DNA of 42,517 nt, taken from Mageeibacillus sp. UBA6980 (GTDB lineage: Bacteria; Bacillota; Clostridia; Saccharofermentanales; Saccharofermentanaceae). The notes beneath the pieces were generated by a model. It was given only the letters and a program-made list of their open reading frames with translations, did not search any database and had not been told where the DNA came from. Location of the stretch: assembly GCA_002450095.1 (NCBI GenBank), contig DJYK01000007.1, forward strand, positions 1 through 42,517, written 5' to 3'. The stretch's first letter is position 1, and the number at the start of each line of letters is the position of its first letter. A program made the position numbers and the translations under genes. This document shows, one piece after another, positions 18,764-26,404 of the stretch.

Positions 18764-20361
18764 GTTATGTCATACCTTGTTGAAGTCAGGAATTTCACCT
18801 TGATATCGCCTCGGTGAGAACGAATGAACCCTGACATGTAGCTGTTCAGATAATCTGCTTTCTTCTTGGCGAAGTCGTACTCCTTACCCTCATCGAGGTA
18901 ATTGGCATCCTGCCCCGAGTATCCGTCGAATCCCGCAAGATTCACTTCCTTGACACCGCTTCTGATCAGGACCTTAAGGAGCATCATCAGAGAATTGTCC
19001 GCGTACTCCGAGGACCTGTCGAGAAGTTCGCTTATGTTTACGACATACTCGAAAGGCTTATCGGTAGGCGTGAGGTTGGACGTCGCGATAACGGGTATCT
19101 TCTTCGTGGAAAGATAAGTCGCCACCTGGATGTAACGCTTGTTGTTAGTGAGGAAAATATAATCCGGATTGAACATATTCATGGCTCTGTTGATCGATAT
19201 GATCACAGGTCTTCTCTCCATGACAAAATCGCTTATCCGGCTGCTCTCGGTCTCCATCGTCATCCCGGGGCCCGTAACAAGTATCGTTTTGCCCTTGAGC
19301 TTTTCCGATAATGCCCTGATCGAGGATTCGTCATTTATGTCCTTATCCTGATATTCAACATAGAGCTTCTCCATATATTCCTTATCGTAAAGAAGTTTCT
19401 TCTCGCCCTGAAGCTTTCCGAGAAGCTCGTTCATCTGCTTTATGGATAGCGTATGCTTATTCGTCAATTGCTTAACATAATCAGGGTGGCAATCGTTACT
19501 TGCCGCGATAAAGAAGAACAGACTGTATCCCCATGTTGCAGGCTGATAGAACTGCATTATATTGGCATCTATGGCTTCGAGGTACTGGCTCAACTGATAG
19601 TCCTTGCCGTACTCGTTATTCATATGCATCGCTATAAGCTCGATCGGCGCATTACCGGCACTCTTGCCCATACCGTAGAGCGTTCCGTCAACGAGAAGAT
19701 CTCTTTGTGTCTCCTTTGAATAAGCGAGTACCGTCTGGCAGTTCGCATACCCCATCTGGAAATTGTTGTGACCGTGATAGCCGATCGCAATATCCTCGTT
19801 GAGGTTCTTATCGAGGATCTCCAAGATGTGCCTCAGATCGTTCTGATGCGTAAGACCGTAAGTATCGACCATCGATACCGCATCGGGCTTTCTTCTGTTC
19901 GCGATATTGCAAAGATCGATTAACTCTTCATCCGTGTAAGCCGTTACGCTTACAAGCTGTGCGAATACGATATACCCGAGTTTTTTGAGCTCTTCGCAGA
20001 ATTGAAGAGCCTCTTCCCGTAAATGCTTCTTGAAGATGACCCTTATGCCGTCGAGGAAACTCTCGGAACAGGGCTTTATGTGATCCAAACCGCAGGTTCC
20101 GTAGTCTATCATTCCGAACACTTTGGTGTTCTTCCTGTCAAGATCTCCGTATATCTTACCCGCACTGTCCGTGTCGGGCATTATGCTCCTGTTAAAATCA
20201 AAAGGTCTACGCTCATCAAGAAAGCCGATCTCGATGATATCAGTCCCCGCATCGACCACACGCTCAAAGATCGAGACCATGTTGTCATGGTCGAACTTCC
20301 AGTCATTTACGTATCCGCCGTCCCTTAAGGTACAGTCAAGCAGGCTGATCTTCTGACTCAT
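18760..20361 (-). CDS. HMGL-family aldolase fused to a DUF115-like domain
   Basis: 533 residues. Residues 1-285 are an HMG-CoA-lyase-like TIM barrel similar to 4-hydroxy-2-oxovalerate aldolase. They include LDCTLRDGGY (Asp9 region, Arg13-Asp14), metal ligands in GYHGHNN (His196, His198), VSMVDTYG, and the GMGKSAGNAP loop. Residues about 290-365 form a helical linker similar to the C-terminal part of DmpG-type aldolases. Residues about 367-533 are a separate alpha/beta domain (TILVTGPGMT..., ISINRAMNMFNPDYIFLTNNKRY, EVNLAGFDGY) that resembles DUF115/MptE-like domains found in surface-glycan loci. The pairing with the ThDP enzyme suggests handling of pyruvate-type donors. Start ATG has an AAAGGAAG site and overlaps gtrA by 26 bases. 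Confidence 0.82.
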   Translation of the reverse strand: MSQKISLLDCTLRDGGYVNDWKFDHDNMVSIFERVVDAGTDIIEIGFLDERRPFDFNRSIMPDTDSAGKIYGDLDRKNTKVFGMIDYGTCGLDHIKPCSESFLDGIRVIFKKHLREEALQFCEELKKLGYIVFAQLVSVTAYTDEELIDLCNIANRRKPDAVSMVDTYGLTHQNDLRHILEILDKNLNEDIAIGYHGHNNFQMGYANCQTVLAYSKETQRDLLVDGTLYGMGKSAGNAPIELIAMHMNNEYGKDYQLSQYLEAIDANIMQFYQPATWGYSLFFFIAASNDCHPDYVKQLTNKHTLSIKQMNELLGKLQGEKKLLYDKEYMEKLYVEYQDKDINDESSIRALSEKLKGKTILVTGPGMTMETESSRISDFVMERRPVIISINRAMNMFNPDYIFLTNNKRYIQVATYLSTKKIPVIATSNLTPTDKPFEYVVNISELLDRSSEYADNSLMMLLKVLIRSGVKEVNLAGFDGYSGQDANYLDEGKEYDFAKKKADYLNSYMSGFIRSHRGDIKVKFLTSTRYDIT

Positions 20362-20899
20362 TTATACTTCCTTTCTTTTGTCCGTAAGCCCAGAACTTAT
20401 TGAGAACGAAGTTTATCGGAACCGCGACAACGAGATTAATCAGAGGAGGGATGTATTTACTCATATGAAATACGTTTACTCCCAGATGAGATATGAGATT
20501 GGAAAGACCTAATCCCGTGAAGGCATAAGCAATATAAGTCTTGAGCAGAGTCTTCCACCATACGCGCTTCTCCTTGCTCTCGTCTTCCTTAAACACGAAC
20601 TTATTGCTTATCATGAAGGCCCAGAGGACGCTCAGGATAAACGCGACCGTATTACCGATGTAGATATCGGTATTGGGAAATAAACCGTATTTTCCGAGGA
20701 TGAACAATGTCGCAGCATTGATGAGATATGAGATAACGGTATTGGAGACACCTACAAGAGCAAACCTTACGAACTGTATAAATCCGTCGGCAGCACTCCC
20801 CTCAAGTTTCTTTCCGAACGGCTTGAGCAGAAGGTTCATGCACCAGAGCACGAACCGGTCAAACCAGTTTCTCGAGATCACCTGTTCAGTATTATCCAT
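20336..20899 (-). CDS. gtrA: GtrA-family membrane protein (putative lipid-linked sugar flippase)
   Basis: 187 residues with four membrane helices. The GtrA signature is clear: FIQFVRFALVGVSNTVISYLI, then GNTVAFILSVLWAFMISNKFVF and a final helix before NFVLNKFWAYG. GtrA proteins are thought to flip undecaprenyl-phosphate-linked sugars across the membrane and usually act with a GtrB-type transferase, which is also in this operon. Its ATG overlaps the rfbH stop in a TAATG arrangement, so it is translated with the sugar-nucleotide genes. Confidence 0.92.
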   Translation of the reverse strand: MDNTEQVISRNWFDRFVLWCMNLLLKPFGKKLEGSAADGFIQFVRFALVGVSNTVISYLINAATLFILGKYGLFPNTDIYIGNTVAFILSVLWAFMISNKFVFKEDESKEKRVWWKTLLKTYIAYAFTGLGLSNLISHLGVNVFHMSKYIPPLINLVVAVPINFVLNKFWAYGQKKGSINESEDQPA

Positions 20900-22236
20900 T
20901 ATTGTTCGAGCGCTTCCTTTATAGTCTTGATCATGTAGTCGATCATCTCATCCGTCATGCCGGGATATACGCCGATCCAGAATGTATCTTTCATAATGCG
21001 GTCCGTATTGGTCAGTTCACCGACCACTCTGTAGCCCTCGCCGCTTTGTCTCATCTCATCAAAGCAGGGGTGCTTCGTAAGGTTCCCGGCAAACAGGTTT
21101 CTTGTCTGAACGCCGTGATCTTCGATGTATCTTACGACCTTGGTCCTGTCGATGCCTTCCTTGACCGTCATCATAAAACCGAACCACGAAGGCCTTGAAT
21201 TCTCGGCGGGGACAGGAAGGATAAGTTTATCCTCACAGTCCTTAAGACCGTTATAGAGCCTGTCGAAGTTATGTCTTCTTCTCTCCACAAAGGAAGGGAA
21301 TTTTACGATCTGTGCGCATCCTACGGCAGCCTGAAGATCCGTTGCCTTGAGGTTATATCCGAAGTGAGAATATACATACTTGTGATCGTAGCCGAACGGA
21401 AGTTCACCGTACTGACCGTCGAATCTGTGACCGCAGAAATTATCCATTCCGGAAGGGCATACGCAGTCCCTTCCCCAGTCTCTCATAGATCTTATGCACT
21501 TATTAAGAAGAGGGTTATTCGTATAGATCGCTCCGCCCTCTCCCATCGTCATATGGTGAGGCGGATAGAACGAGGATGTTCCGATGTCGCCGATCGTACC
21601 GGTGAACTTCTCCTGCCCGTCGATAGTGTACTTGGACCCCAGAGCATCACAGTTATCCTCGATAAGCCAGAGGTTATGCCTGTCGCAGAAGTCCTTTACA
21701 GCCTTAAGATCGAAGGGATTTCCGAGCGTGTGAGCGATCATGACCGCTTTCGTCTTAGGAGAGTAAGCGTCTTCGAGTTTACTTACGTCGATGTTGTACT
21801 GAGGAATCGTAACATCCACGAACACCGGAATCGCACCGTATTGGATAACAGGTGCCACCGTCGTGGGGAAGCCCGCCGCTACGGTTATGACCTCATCGCC
21901 TCTTCTGATCCTTCTGTCCTTAAGAAGAGGGCTCGTCAGAGCCATGAAGGCACCGAGGTTGGCAGACGACCCTGAATTTACGAGCGAACAGAACTTAACT
22001 CCTAAGTACTCTGCGAACTTCTTCTCGAATTCGTCGGTATATCTTCCGGACGTAAGCCAGAACTCCAACGATGCATCTACGAGATTGACCATCTCCTCGT
22101 TCCCGTAGACTCTCCTCGCATAGGGGATCCTGTCACCCTCCGCATAAGGCTTTACGGCATGAAACTTATCCGCATATTCCTTAACCTCATCGAGGATCTT
22201 CTGTCTTGCTTCCTTCTCATTCATGTTCTCAAACAT
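20899..22236 (-). CDS. rfbH: CDP-4-keto-6-deoxy-D-glucose 3-dehydrase (E1, RfbH/AscC family)
   Basis: 445 residues of the DegT/DnrJ/EryC1 aminotransferase fold, but with the two hallmarks of the E1 dehydrase. Where aminotransferases have the PLP-binding Lys there is SFYPPHHMTMGEGG (His227/His228), and the iron-sulfur ligands are present as Cys196 (EDNCDALG) and the Cys258-X1-Cys260-X7-Cys268 motif. E1 removes the C3 hydroxyl of CDP-4-keto-6-deoxyglucose using PMP and a [2Fe-2S] cluster, with electrons from a separate reductase (E3). No E3 gene is in the window. Start ATG 22236 has an AAAGGATGA site and lies 6 bases after rfbG. This gene fixes the sugar as a 3,6-dideoxyhexose. Confidence 0.93.
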   Translation of the reverse strand: MFENMNEKEARQKILDEVKEYADKFHAVKPYAEGDRIPYARRVYGNEEMVNLVDASLEFWLTSGRYTDEFEKKFAEYLGVKFCSLVNSGSSANLGAFMALTSPLLKDRRIRRGDEVITVAAGFPTTVAPVIQYGAIPVFVDVTIPQYNIDVSKLEDAYSPKTKAVMIAHTLGNPFDLKAVKDFCDRHNLWLIEDNCDALGSKYTIDGQEKFTGTIGDIGTSSFYPPHHMTMGEGGAIYTNNPLLNKCIRSMRDWGRDCVCPSGMDNFCGHRFDGQYGELPFGYDHKYVYSHFGYNLKATDLQAAVGCAQIVKFPSFVERRRHNFDRLYNGLKDCEDKLILPVPAENSRPSWFGFMMTVKEGIDRTKVVRYIEDHGVQTRNLFAGNLTKHPCFDEMRQSGEGYRVVGELTNTDRIMKDTFWIGVYPGMTDEMIDYMIKTIKEALEQ

Positions 22237-22242
22237 TTATAA

Positions 22243-23298
22243 TCATCCTTTCGCCAGGTAATCGTTTATCTGTTTATCCATAACAGCGGGAATATCTCCG
22301 CCTGCCTCATATACTCTTGTCCACTCAACGACTCTTCTTATCGCCTCATCTATATGCCACACCGGAGCCCAGCCGAACGTATTCTTCAGCTTGCTCGAAT
22401 CGAGCTTAAGGAAGTTAGCCTCATGAGGAGCGTTCGGGTCGACTTTATCCACCCTCTTTACACCGTCCCAGCATGATATGAACATATCGACTATATCGCC
22501 CGTGCAGACGCAATCACAGTCGTCGGGACCGACATTATACCAACCGGCCTTCGTCTTATCCTCATACTGAGTCCTCGCGATCATCAAGTACGCGAACACC
22601 GGCTCGAATACATGCTGATAAGGTCTCGTGGAATAGGGATTTCTTACGACTATCTCTTTCGAACCCATCGCGGCCCTTACACAGTCCGGTATGATCCTGT
22701 CATTGGCAAAATCTCCGCCGCCGATTACGTTACCCGCTCTCGCGGTCGATATCGAAGGGGCGTCTTCACCCGTAAAGAACGAGTTCTTATAACTGTGTGT
22801 CACAAGCTCACTGCAGGACTTGGAATTCGAGTACGGATCGAATCCGTCCAGAGGTTCATTCTCCCTGTATCCCCATGCCCATTCGTTATTCTTATAGACT
22901 TTATCCGTCGTAACATTGAGGAACGACTTTACGCTTCCCGAGTTTCTTACGCACTCGAGGATGTTTACCGTTCCCATTACGTTGGTCTCGTATGTATATC
23001 TCGGATCCTTATAGGAATCTCTTACGATAGGCTGTGCCGCCATATGTATAACTATCTCGGGATCAGCCTCATCGAACGCTTTCTTAAGCGAATCGTAATC
23101 CCTGATATCCCCGATCACCGAAGTCATCTTATCCTCGAGTCCGGCGATCGAGAAAAGATTCGGCTCGGTCGGAGGATTAAGTGAATACCCGGTAAGTATC
23201 GCTCCGTGAGTCACGAGTATCCGGCTCATCCACGAGCCCTTGAAGCCCGTGTGACCGGTGAGGAAGACCCTCTTACCTTTCCAGAAATCAAGATCCAT
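22243..23298 (-). CDS. rfbG: CDP-glucose 4,6-dehydratase
   Basis: 351 residues of an extended SDR. It opens FWKGKRVFLTGHTGFKGSW (Rossmann glycines) and carries TTDKVYKN and the YSNSK catalytic motif, all typical of RfbG. The reaction is CDP-glucose to CDP-4-keto-6-deoxyglucose, the substrate of RfbH. Two starts are possible: ATG 23298 (12 bases after GGAGG) or the adjoining in-frame TTG 23301 (9 bases after GGAGG). ATG is listed, but the TTG has the better spacing. It begins within 8 bases of the rfbF stop, in the same operon. Confidence 0.96.
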   Translation of the reverse strand: MDLDFWKGKRVFLTGHTGFKGSWMSRILVTHGAILTGYSLNPPTEPNLFSIAGLEDKMTSVIGDIRDYDSLKKAFDEADPEIVIHMAAQPIVRDSYKDPRYTYETNVMGTVNILECVRNSGSVKSFLNVTTDKVYKNNEWAWGYRENEPLDGFDPYSNSKSCSELVTHSYKNSFFTGEDAPSISTARAGNVIGGGDFANDRIIPDCVRAAMGSKEIVVRNPYSTRPYQHVFEPVFAYLMIARTQYEDKTKAGWYNVGPDDCDCVCTGDIVDMFISCWDGVKRVDKVDPNAPHEANFLKLDSSKLKNTFGWAPVWHIDEAIRRVVEWTRVYEAGGDIPAVMDKQINDYLAKG

Positions 23299-23305
23299 CA
23301 AAATA

Positions 23306-24085
23306 TCAGTCCTCCCACTTTATCCAAGGGGCCTTGCCCTCATTTATCAGCTTCTCCAGCATTTCCTTATCGCGCTTCGTATCCATGCACTGCCAGAAGC
23401 CCTCGTGGATAAAGGCATTGAGCTGTCCTTCCGCTGCGATCCTCTCGAGAGGCGCCTTCTCGAAAGGCACATCATCTCCGTCGATATAATCGATAACCTT
23501 GGGCTCGAGGACCATGAATCCGGCATTTACGACCGTACCGTCCTGATCGGCCTTCTCTCTGAACTTTGTGACCGTTCCGTCATCGGCGATATCGATGATT
23601 CCGAATCTCTGACCGACCTTCGCTGCAGTAATGGTCGCAAGCTGACCCTTACTCTTATGGAATTCATAAAGAGCATGAAGGTCAACATCACTTACGCCGT
23701 CGCCGTATGTCAGCATAAACGGCTCATCTCCTATGAAGTCCTTAACTCTCTTGATCCTTCCTCCGGTCATCGTATTAAGACCTGTATCAACAAGAGTAAC
23801 CTTCCAGGGCTCCGTATGAGTGTTATGGACGATCATCTTATTATTAGATGTGAAGTCGAATGTAACATCCGAAGTGTGCAGATAATAATCCGCGAACCAC
23901 TCCTTGATGAAGTACTGCTTATAACCGCAGCAGATGATGAAATCATTGAATCCGTATGTCGAATAATACTTCATGATATGCCACAGTATCGGCATACCGC
24001 ATATCTCGACCATAGGCTTGGGCCTATAGACGCTCTCTTCCGATATCCTGGTTCCGTAACCGCCTGCCAGTAAAACAACCTTCAT
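23306..24085 (-). CDS. rfbF: Glucose-1-phosphate cytidylyltransferase
   Basis: 259 residues from ATG 24085, which has GGAGG 7 bases upstream; an in-frame ATG at 24103 is upstream of that site and is rejected. The nucleotidyltransferase signature LLAGGYGTRISEES with RPKPMVEICG opens the protein, and DGVSDVDL and FQ/EKAPLE-type sugar-binding segments follow. It makes CDP-glucose from CTP and glucose 1-phosphate, the entry step for 3,6-dideoxyhexoses. It is the first gene of the glycan operon. A TATAAT -10 box lies at 24118-24123 on the minus strand without a convincing -35, so the promoter may need an activator. Confidence 0.96.
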   Translation of the reverse strand: MKVVLLAGGYGTRISEESVYRPKPMVEICGMPILWHIMKYYSTYGFNDFIICCGYKQYFIKEWFADYYLHTSDVTFDFTSNNKMIVHNTHTEPWKVTLVDTGLNTMTGGRIKRVKDFIGDEPFMLTYGDGVSDVDLHALYEFHKSKGQLATITAAKVGQRFGIIDIADDGTVTKFREKADQDGTVVNAGFMVLEPKVIDYIDGDDVPFEKAPLERIAAEGQLNAFIHEGFWQCMDTKRDKEMLEKLINEGKAPWIKWED

Positions 24086-24145
24086 GGCCTGTCCTCCGAA
24101 CATAGTAAATCAGTCTAATTATACTATAAAGAGGACTATTAGGCT

Positions 24146-24574
24146 TCAGTTTTCTCCATAGACGGTTTTATATATTATCGCTAACAATTCTTCCGGGGTT
24201 ATGCTCTTTAATCCGCCCGCGTAATCCTTAGTATTTCTTGTAACAACATAATCAGCATGTATTCTCTTGGCCGTAACATACTGAATGGCATCTTCATAAT
24301 CATTCCACTTTAAGTTTGCTGCGTTCACCAGATCGGCTGACGTAATGTCTGCAAAATTAAAAATCAACATCAATTTAGTCAGAACATCCTTGATATCGTT
24401 TTCATTCAATTGACGTCTCAGGACGTAAACGATATTGGCAAAGGATAAAGAAGACACATATCCCTTTACTCTGCCGACCTCACAAAACTTCCAGATCTTA
24501 GAAGATGCGTCAACAAAGGGACTTCTATTTTGCAACACATCAATGAGAATATTAGTATCAATCAGTAATACCAT
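24146..24574 (-). CDS. PIN-domain toxin, VapC-like
   Basis: 142 residues. The PIN-domain acidic residues are in place: DTNILIDVL at the N-terminus (Asp6), a central acidic W.DYEDAIQYVTAKR segment and the late TRNTKDY. These domains are Mg2+-dependent RNases, often cutting tRNA or rRNA. The start is ATG 24574 with an AAGGGG site, overlapping the antitoxin gene by 17 bases, which is the standard arrangement for toxin-antitoxin pairs. It sits immediately upstream of the glycan operon and marks the edge of the accessory island. Confidence 0.88.
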   Translation of the reverse strand: MVLLIDTNILIDVLQNRSPFVDASSKIWKFCEVGRVKGYVSSLSFANIVYVLRRQLNENDIKDVLTKLMLIFNFADITSADLVNAANLKWNDYEDAIQYVTAKRIHADYVVTRNTKDYAGGLKSITPEELLAIIYKTVYGEN

Positions 24575-24800
24575 ATTTTCCCCTTAATTCTTCTTCCCGA
24601 ATAACTGTGTCAGAAAGATTCTCGCCGATTATCCCCGTAAGAGAATCCGTAAGATACGTCACCACGGCATCCTTAGGTACAAACCTTCCGACTTCTTTAC
24701 CGTTTCTTGTAACTATTATCTCTTTTCCTTCCATAACAAGAGATAAATACTTTCCGAAATTATTCTGCATCTCCGTTGCAGTAGCAGTTGTGCTGATCAT
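24558..24800 (-). CDS. Phd/YefM-type antitoxin
   Basis: 80 residues from ATG 24800; a GTG two codons upstream touches the GGAGG site, whereas the ATG is 7 bases from it. The N-terminus fits a Phd/YefM DNA-binding fold (ATEMQNNFGKYLSLVMEGKEIIVTRNGKEVGRFVP), and the C-terminal tail that would bind the toxin is acidic (NLSDTVIREEELRG). It should neutralise the PIN toxin and repress the shared promoter, whose sequence carries a palindrome and direct repeats. Confidence 0.87.
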   Translation of the reverse strand: MISTTATATEMQNNFGKYLSLVMEGKEIIVTRNGKEVGRFVPKDAVVTYLTDSLTGIIGENLSDTVIREEELRGKYGITD

Positions 24801-24816
24801 AACCACCCCTCCTTTC

Positions 24817-24855
24817 GCTAATTTTATTATACAATTTATTAGCTAATTTTAACAA
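24817..24855 (-). promoter_or_regulatory. Promoter and probable autoregulatory operator of the toxin-antitoxin pair
   Basis: Minus strand: -35 TTGTTA (24850-24855), 18-base spacer, -10 TATAAT (24826-24831). A perfect 10-bp palindrome ATTAGCTAAT (24838-24847) lies in the spacer, and the 9-mer AAAATTAGC occurs twice as a direct repeat (24842-24850 and 24817-24825), the second copy ending next to the ribosome binding site. This suits autorepression by the antitoxin. Confidence 0.65.
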
Positions 24856-25092
24856 GCGCATGCAAAGCAAGAAGTTGCCTTTCTCATTTATCATTCATAT
24901 TCAATTAACAATAAAAGAAGCTGTCATGATGGTCACCGCCGCAACAAAATTGTTGCATTAGGTATACCTTCAGAGAGCTTATACACATTATGGCAAACTT
25001 GAGGATCTGAACTATTGTTATCAATTTGTTATCTCTGATCTTATCAATGATAACAACTCGTACCATGATAATTATGAGCTCAATCCGAAATG
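24856..25092. other. Intergenic stretch with short repeats, no gene recognised
   Basis: This AT-rich gap holds an 8-base TTGTTATC direct repeat (25015-25022 and 25026-25033) with an inverted copy at 25049-25056; the last two can form a stem with a 15-base loop just after the XRE gene, perhaps a weak terminator. A 16-base near-palindrome is centred on 24948. The 15-mer at 24935-24949 recurs inside the XRE gene at 25274-25288. An open frame across it on the minus strand has no ribosome binding site. Confidence 0.4.
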
Positions 25093-25728
25093 TCAATTGT
25101 TTGCTCTTCGATAAGTGGTTTTTTCTTTGTCATCAATGCCCTTTACCGGATCAATCGAAAACAGGCCATCACGATTGCAGTAAAAGAAGATTCTTCTGAC
25201 TCCCCTTATCTTAAATCTTGCTTCAGCATTCCATTCCGGATAGAGCGTGCGCATCTGCATATCATCGGATGAAACCGCCGCAACAAAAGAAATATAATGC
25301 TCCTTTGTCATGCTGTGGTCGATCCGCACATAATACTCATCCTCAACACGCTCGATGAATATCATATGATGCTCATCTGTCTGTTCCGCCTCTAAAGGCA
25401 TAAGCCGGATGCCGTGACAATGAATCGCCGCTTCGCCCATACTGTGTATTACATTCCCACAGACCGGGCAGACATAAAACTTTGACCGCAGCATATTTGC
25501 CGATATGTTCGCATTATGAATGGTATTGCCTGATATCAGCTCCGTCACCGATATGCTGAATACCTCCGCAATAGGCTCCAGCAGGGCAATATCCGGAAGC
25601 CCTCTCGAAGTTTCCCATTTTGAGATACTTTTATCAGTCACTCCCAACTTTTCAGCCAGCTGAAGCTGTGTCATCCCGTTCTTTTCCCGCAGTTCCTTAA
25701 TCACTGCACCTGTAACATATTGGTTCAT
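25093..25728 (-). CDS. XRE-family regulator fused to a desulfoferrodoxin/zinc-ribbon-like domain
   Basis: 211 residues from ATG 25728, chosen because GGAGGTG lies 9 bases before it; the in-frame ATG at 25752 lies upstream of that site. Residues 7-66 are a Cro/C1 helix-turn-helix (IKELREKNGMTQLQLAEKLGVTD, SISKWE, LPDIALL). After a linker there is a metal-site region with CPVCGN (Cys87, Cys90) and IHCHG (Cys104, His105), then EHHMIFIERVEDEYYVRIDHSMTKEHYISF, which resembles the superoxide-reductase-like fold of desulfoferrodoxin. Such fusions may sense metal or oxidants; no catalytic role can be claimed. It is the last gene of a row of accessory genes. Confidence 0.8.
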   Translation of the reverse strand: MNQYVTGAVIKELREKNGMTQLQLAEKLGVTDKSISKWETSRGLPDIALLEPIAEVFSISVTELISGNTIHNANISANMLRSKFYVCPVCGNVIHSMGEAAIHCHGIRLMPLEAEQTDEHHMIFIERVEDEYYVRIDHSMTKEHYISFVAAVSSDDMQMRTLYPEWNAEARFKIRGVRRIFFYCNRDGLFSIDPVKGIDDKEKTTYRRANN

Positions 25729-25852
25729 ATTCGTTTTCACCTCCATGCACAAATTGTAAATAAGTTTTTCTGATAACGGTACCTACGGAAAGTAGAGTCA
25801 AACGGAATGTCTTTCGGTTTTGCTTATTATCAGCCCGACATATTTGAAGTTG

Positions 25853-26371
25853 TCACTCGATCAGCCCGTCAGAAAGCAGCATTTCAAGTACCCGTGCCTC
25901 CCGTTCGATCATTACCGGATCCTTTGGCCCGTGGTCTTTGTTCCGGTTGCTGAGAATGGCGGATTCAGGCATTACATACTCCAGAGTAAAATGCTCGTCC
26001 GATTCGTAGTCATCCAGTTTCTGCGGCTTAACGCCTTCCTCCACGCTGCAAAGAAAATAATAGTTGTCCTGTATGAAATACTCGTCCTCTTTTACCATGC
26101 TCTTCTGGATACGGTGGACATACCCGTATTCCCGTATAGAATCCGGGATCACGGTCAGGCCTGCTTCTTCGGCTGTCTCTCTGATCAGTGCATCGACGTT
26201 GCTTTCTCCGGGTTCGATCCCCCCGCCCGGGAATTTATAGTAGTCATACTTCAGGCTGTGGATCATGGCGATCTTACCGTTTTTGATAATGATACTTCTG
26301 GCGGAATCCCGCGTAAAAGAACGGGTGCATTCACCATAATCCTTTTTGTCTATTTCAAATAGTAGTCTCAT
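25853..26371 (-). CDS. NUDIX hydrolase
   Basis: 172 residues with a complete Nudix box, G-X5-E-X7-RE-X2-EE-X-G-L, in GGIEPGESNVDALIRETAEEAGL (about residues 49-72). These enzymes cut nucleoside diphosphates linked to another group, using Mg2+ held by the box glutamates; the substrate cannot be told. ATG 26371 has a GGAG site 11 bases upstream. The gene follows a GNAT gene by 33 bases on the same strand, among several small-molecule-modifying genes in the island. Confidence 0.9.
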   Translation of the reverse strand: MRLLFEIDKKDYGECTRSFTRDSARSIIIKNGKIAMIHSLKYDYYKFPGGGIEPGESNVDALIRETAEEAGLTVIPDSIREYGYVHRIQKSMVKEDEYFIQDNYYFLCSVEEGVKPQKLDDYESDEHFTLEYVMPESAILSNRNKDHGPKDPVMIEREARVLEMLLSDGLIE

Positions 26372-26404
26372 CTGCTTTTTAGCTCCACAAACTGGAAGTT
26401 TGCT

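Noticed and set aside
24905..25096. 63-codon minus-strand frame downstream of the XRE gene
   Set aside because: No ribosome binding site and no similarity; the sequence is dominated by short repeats.
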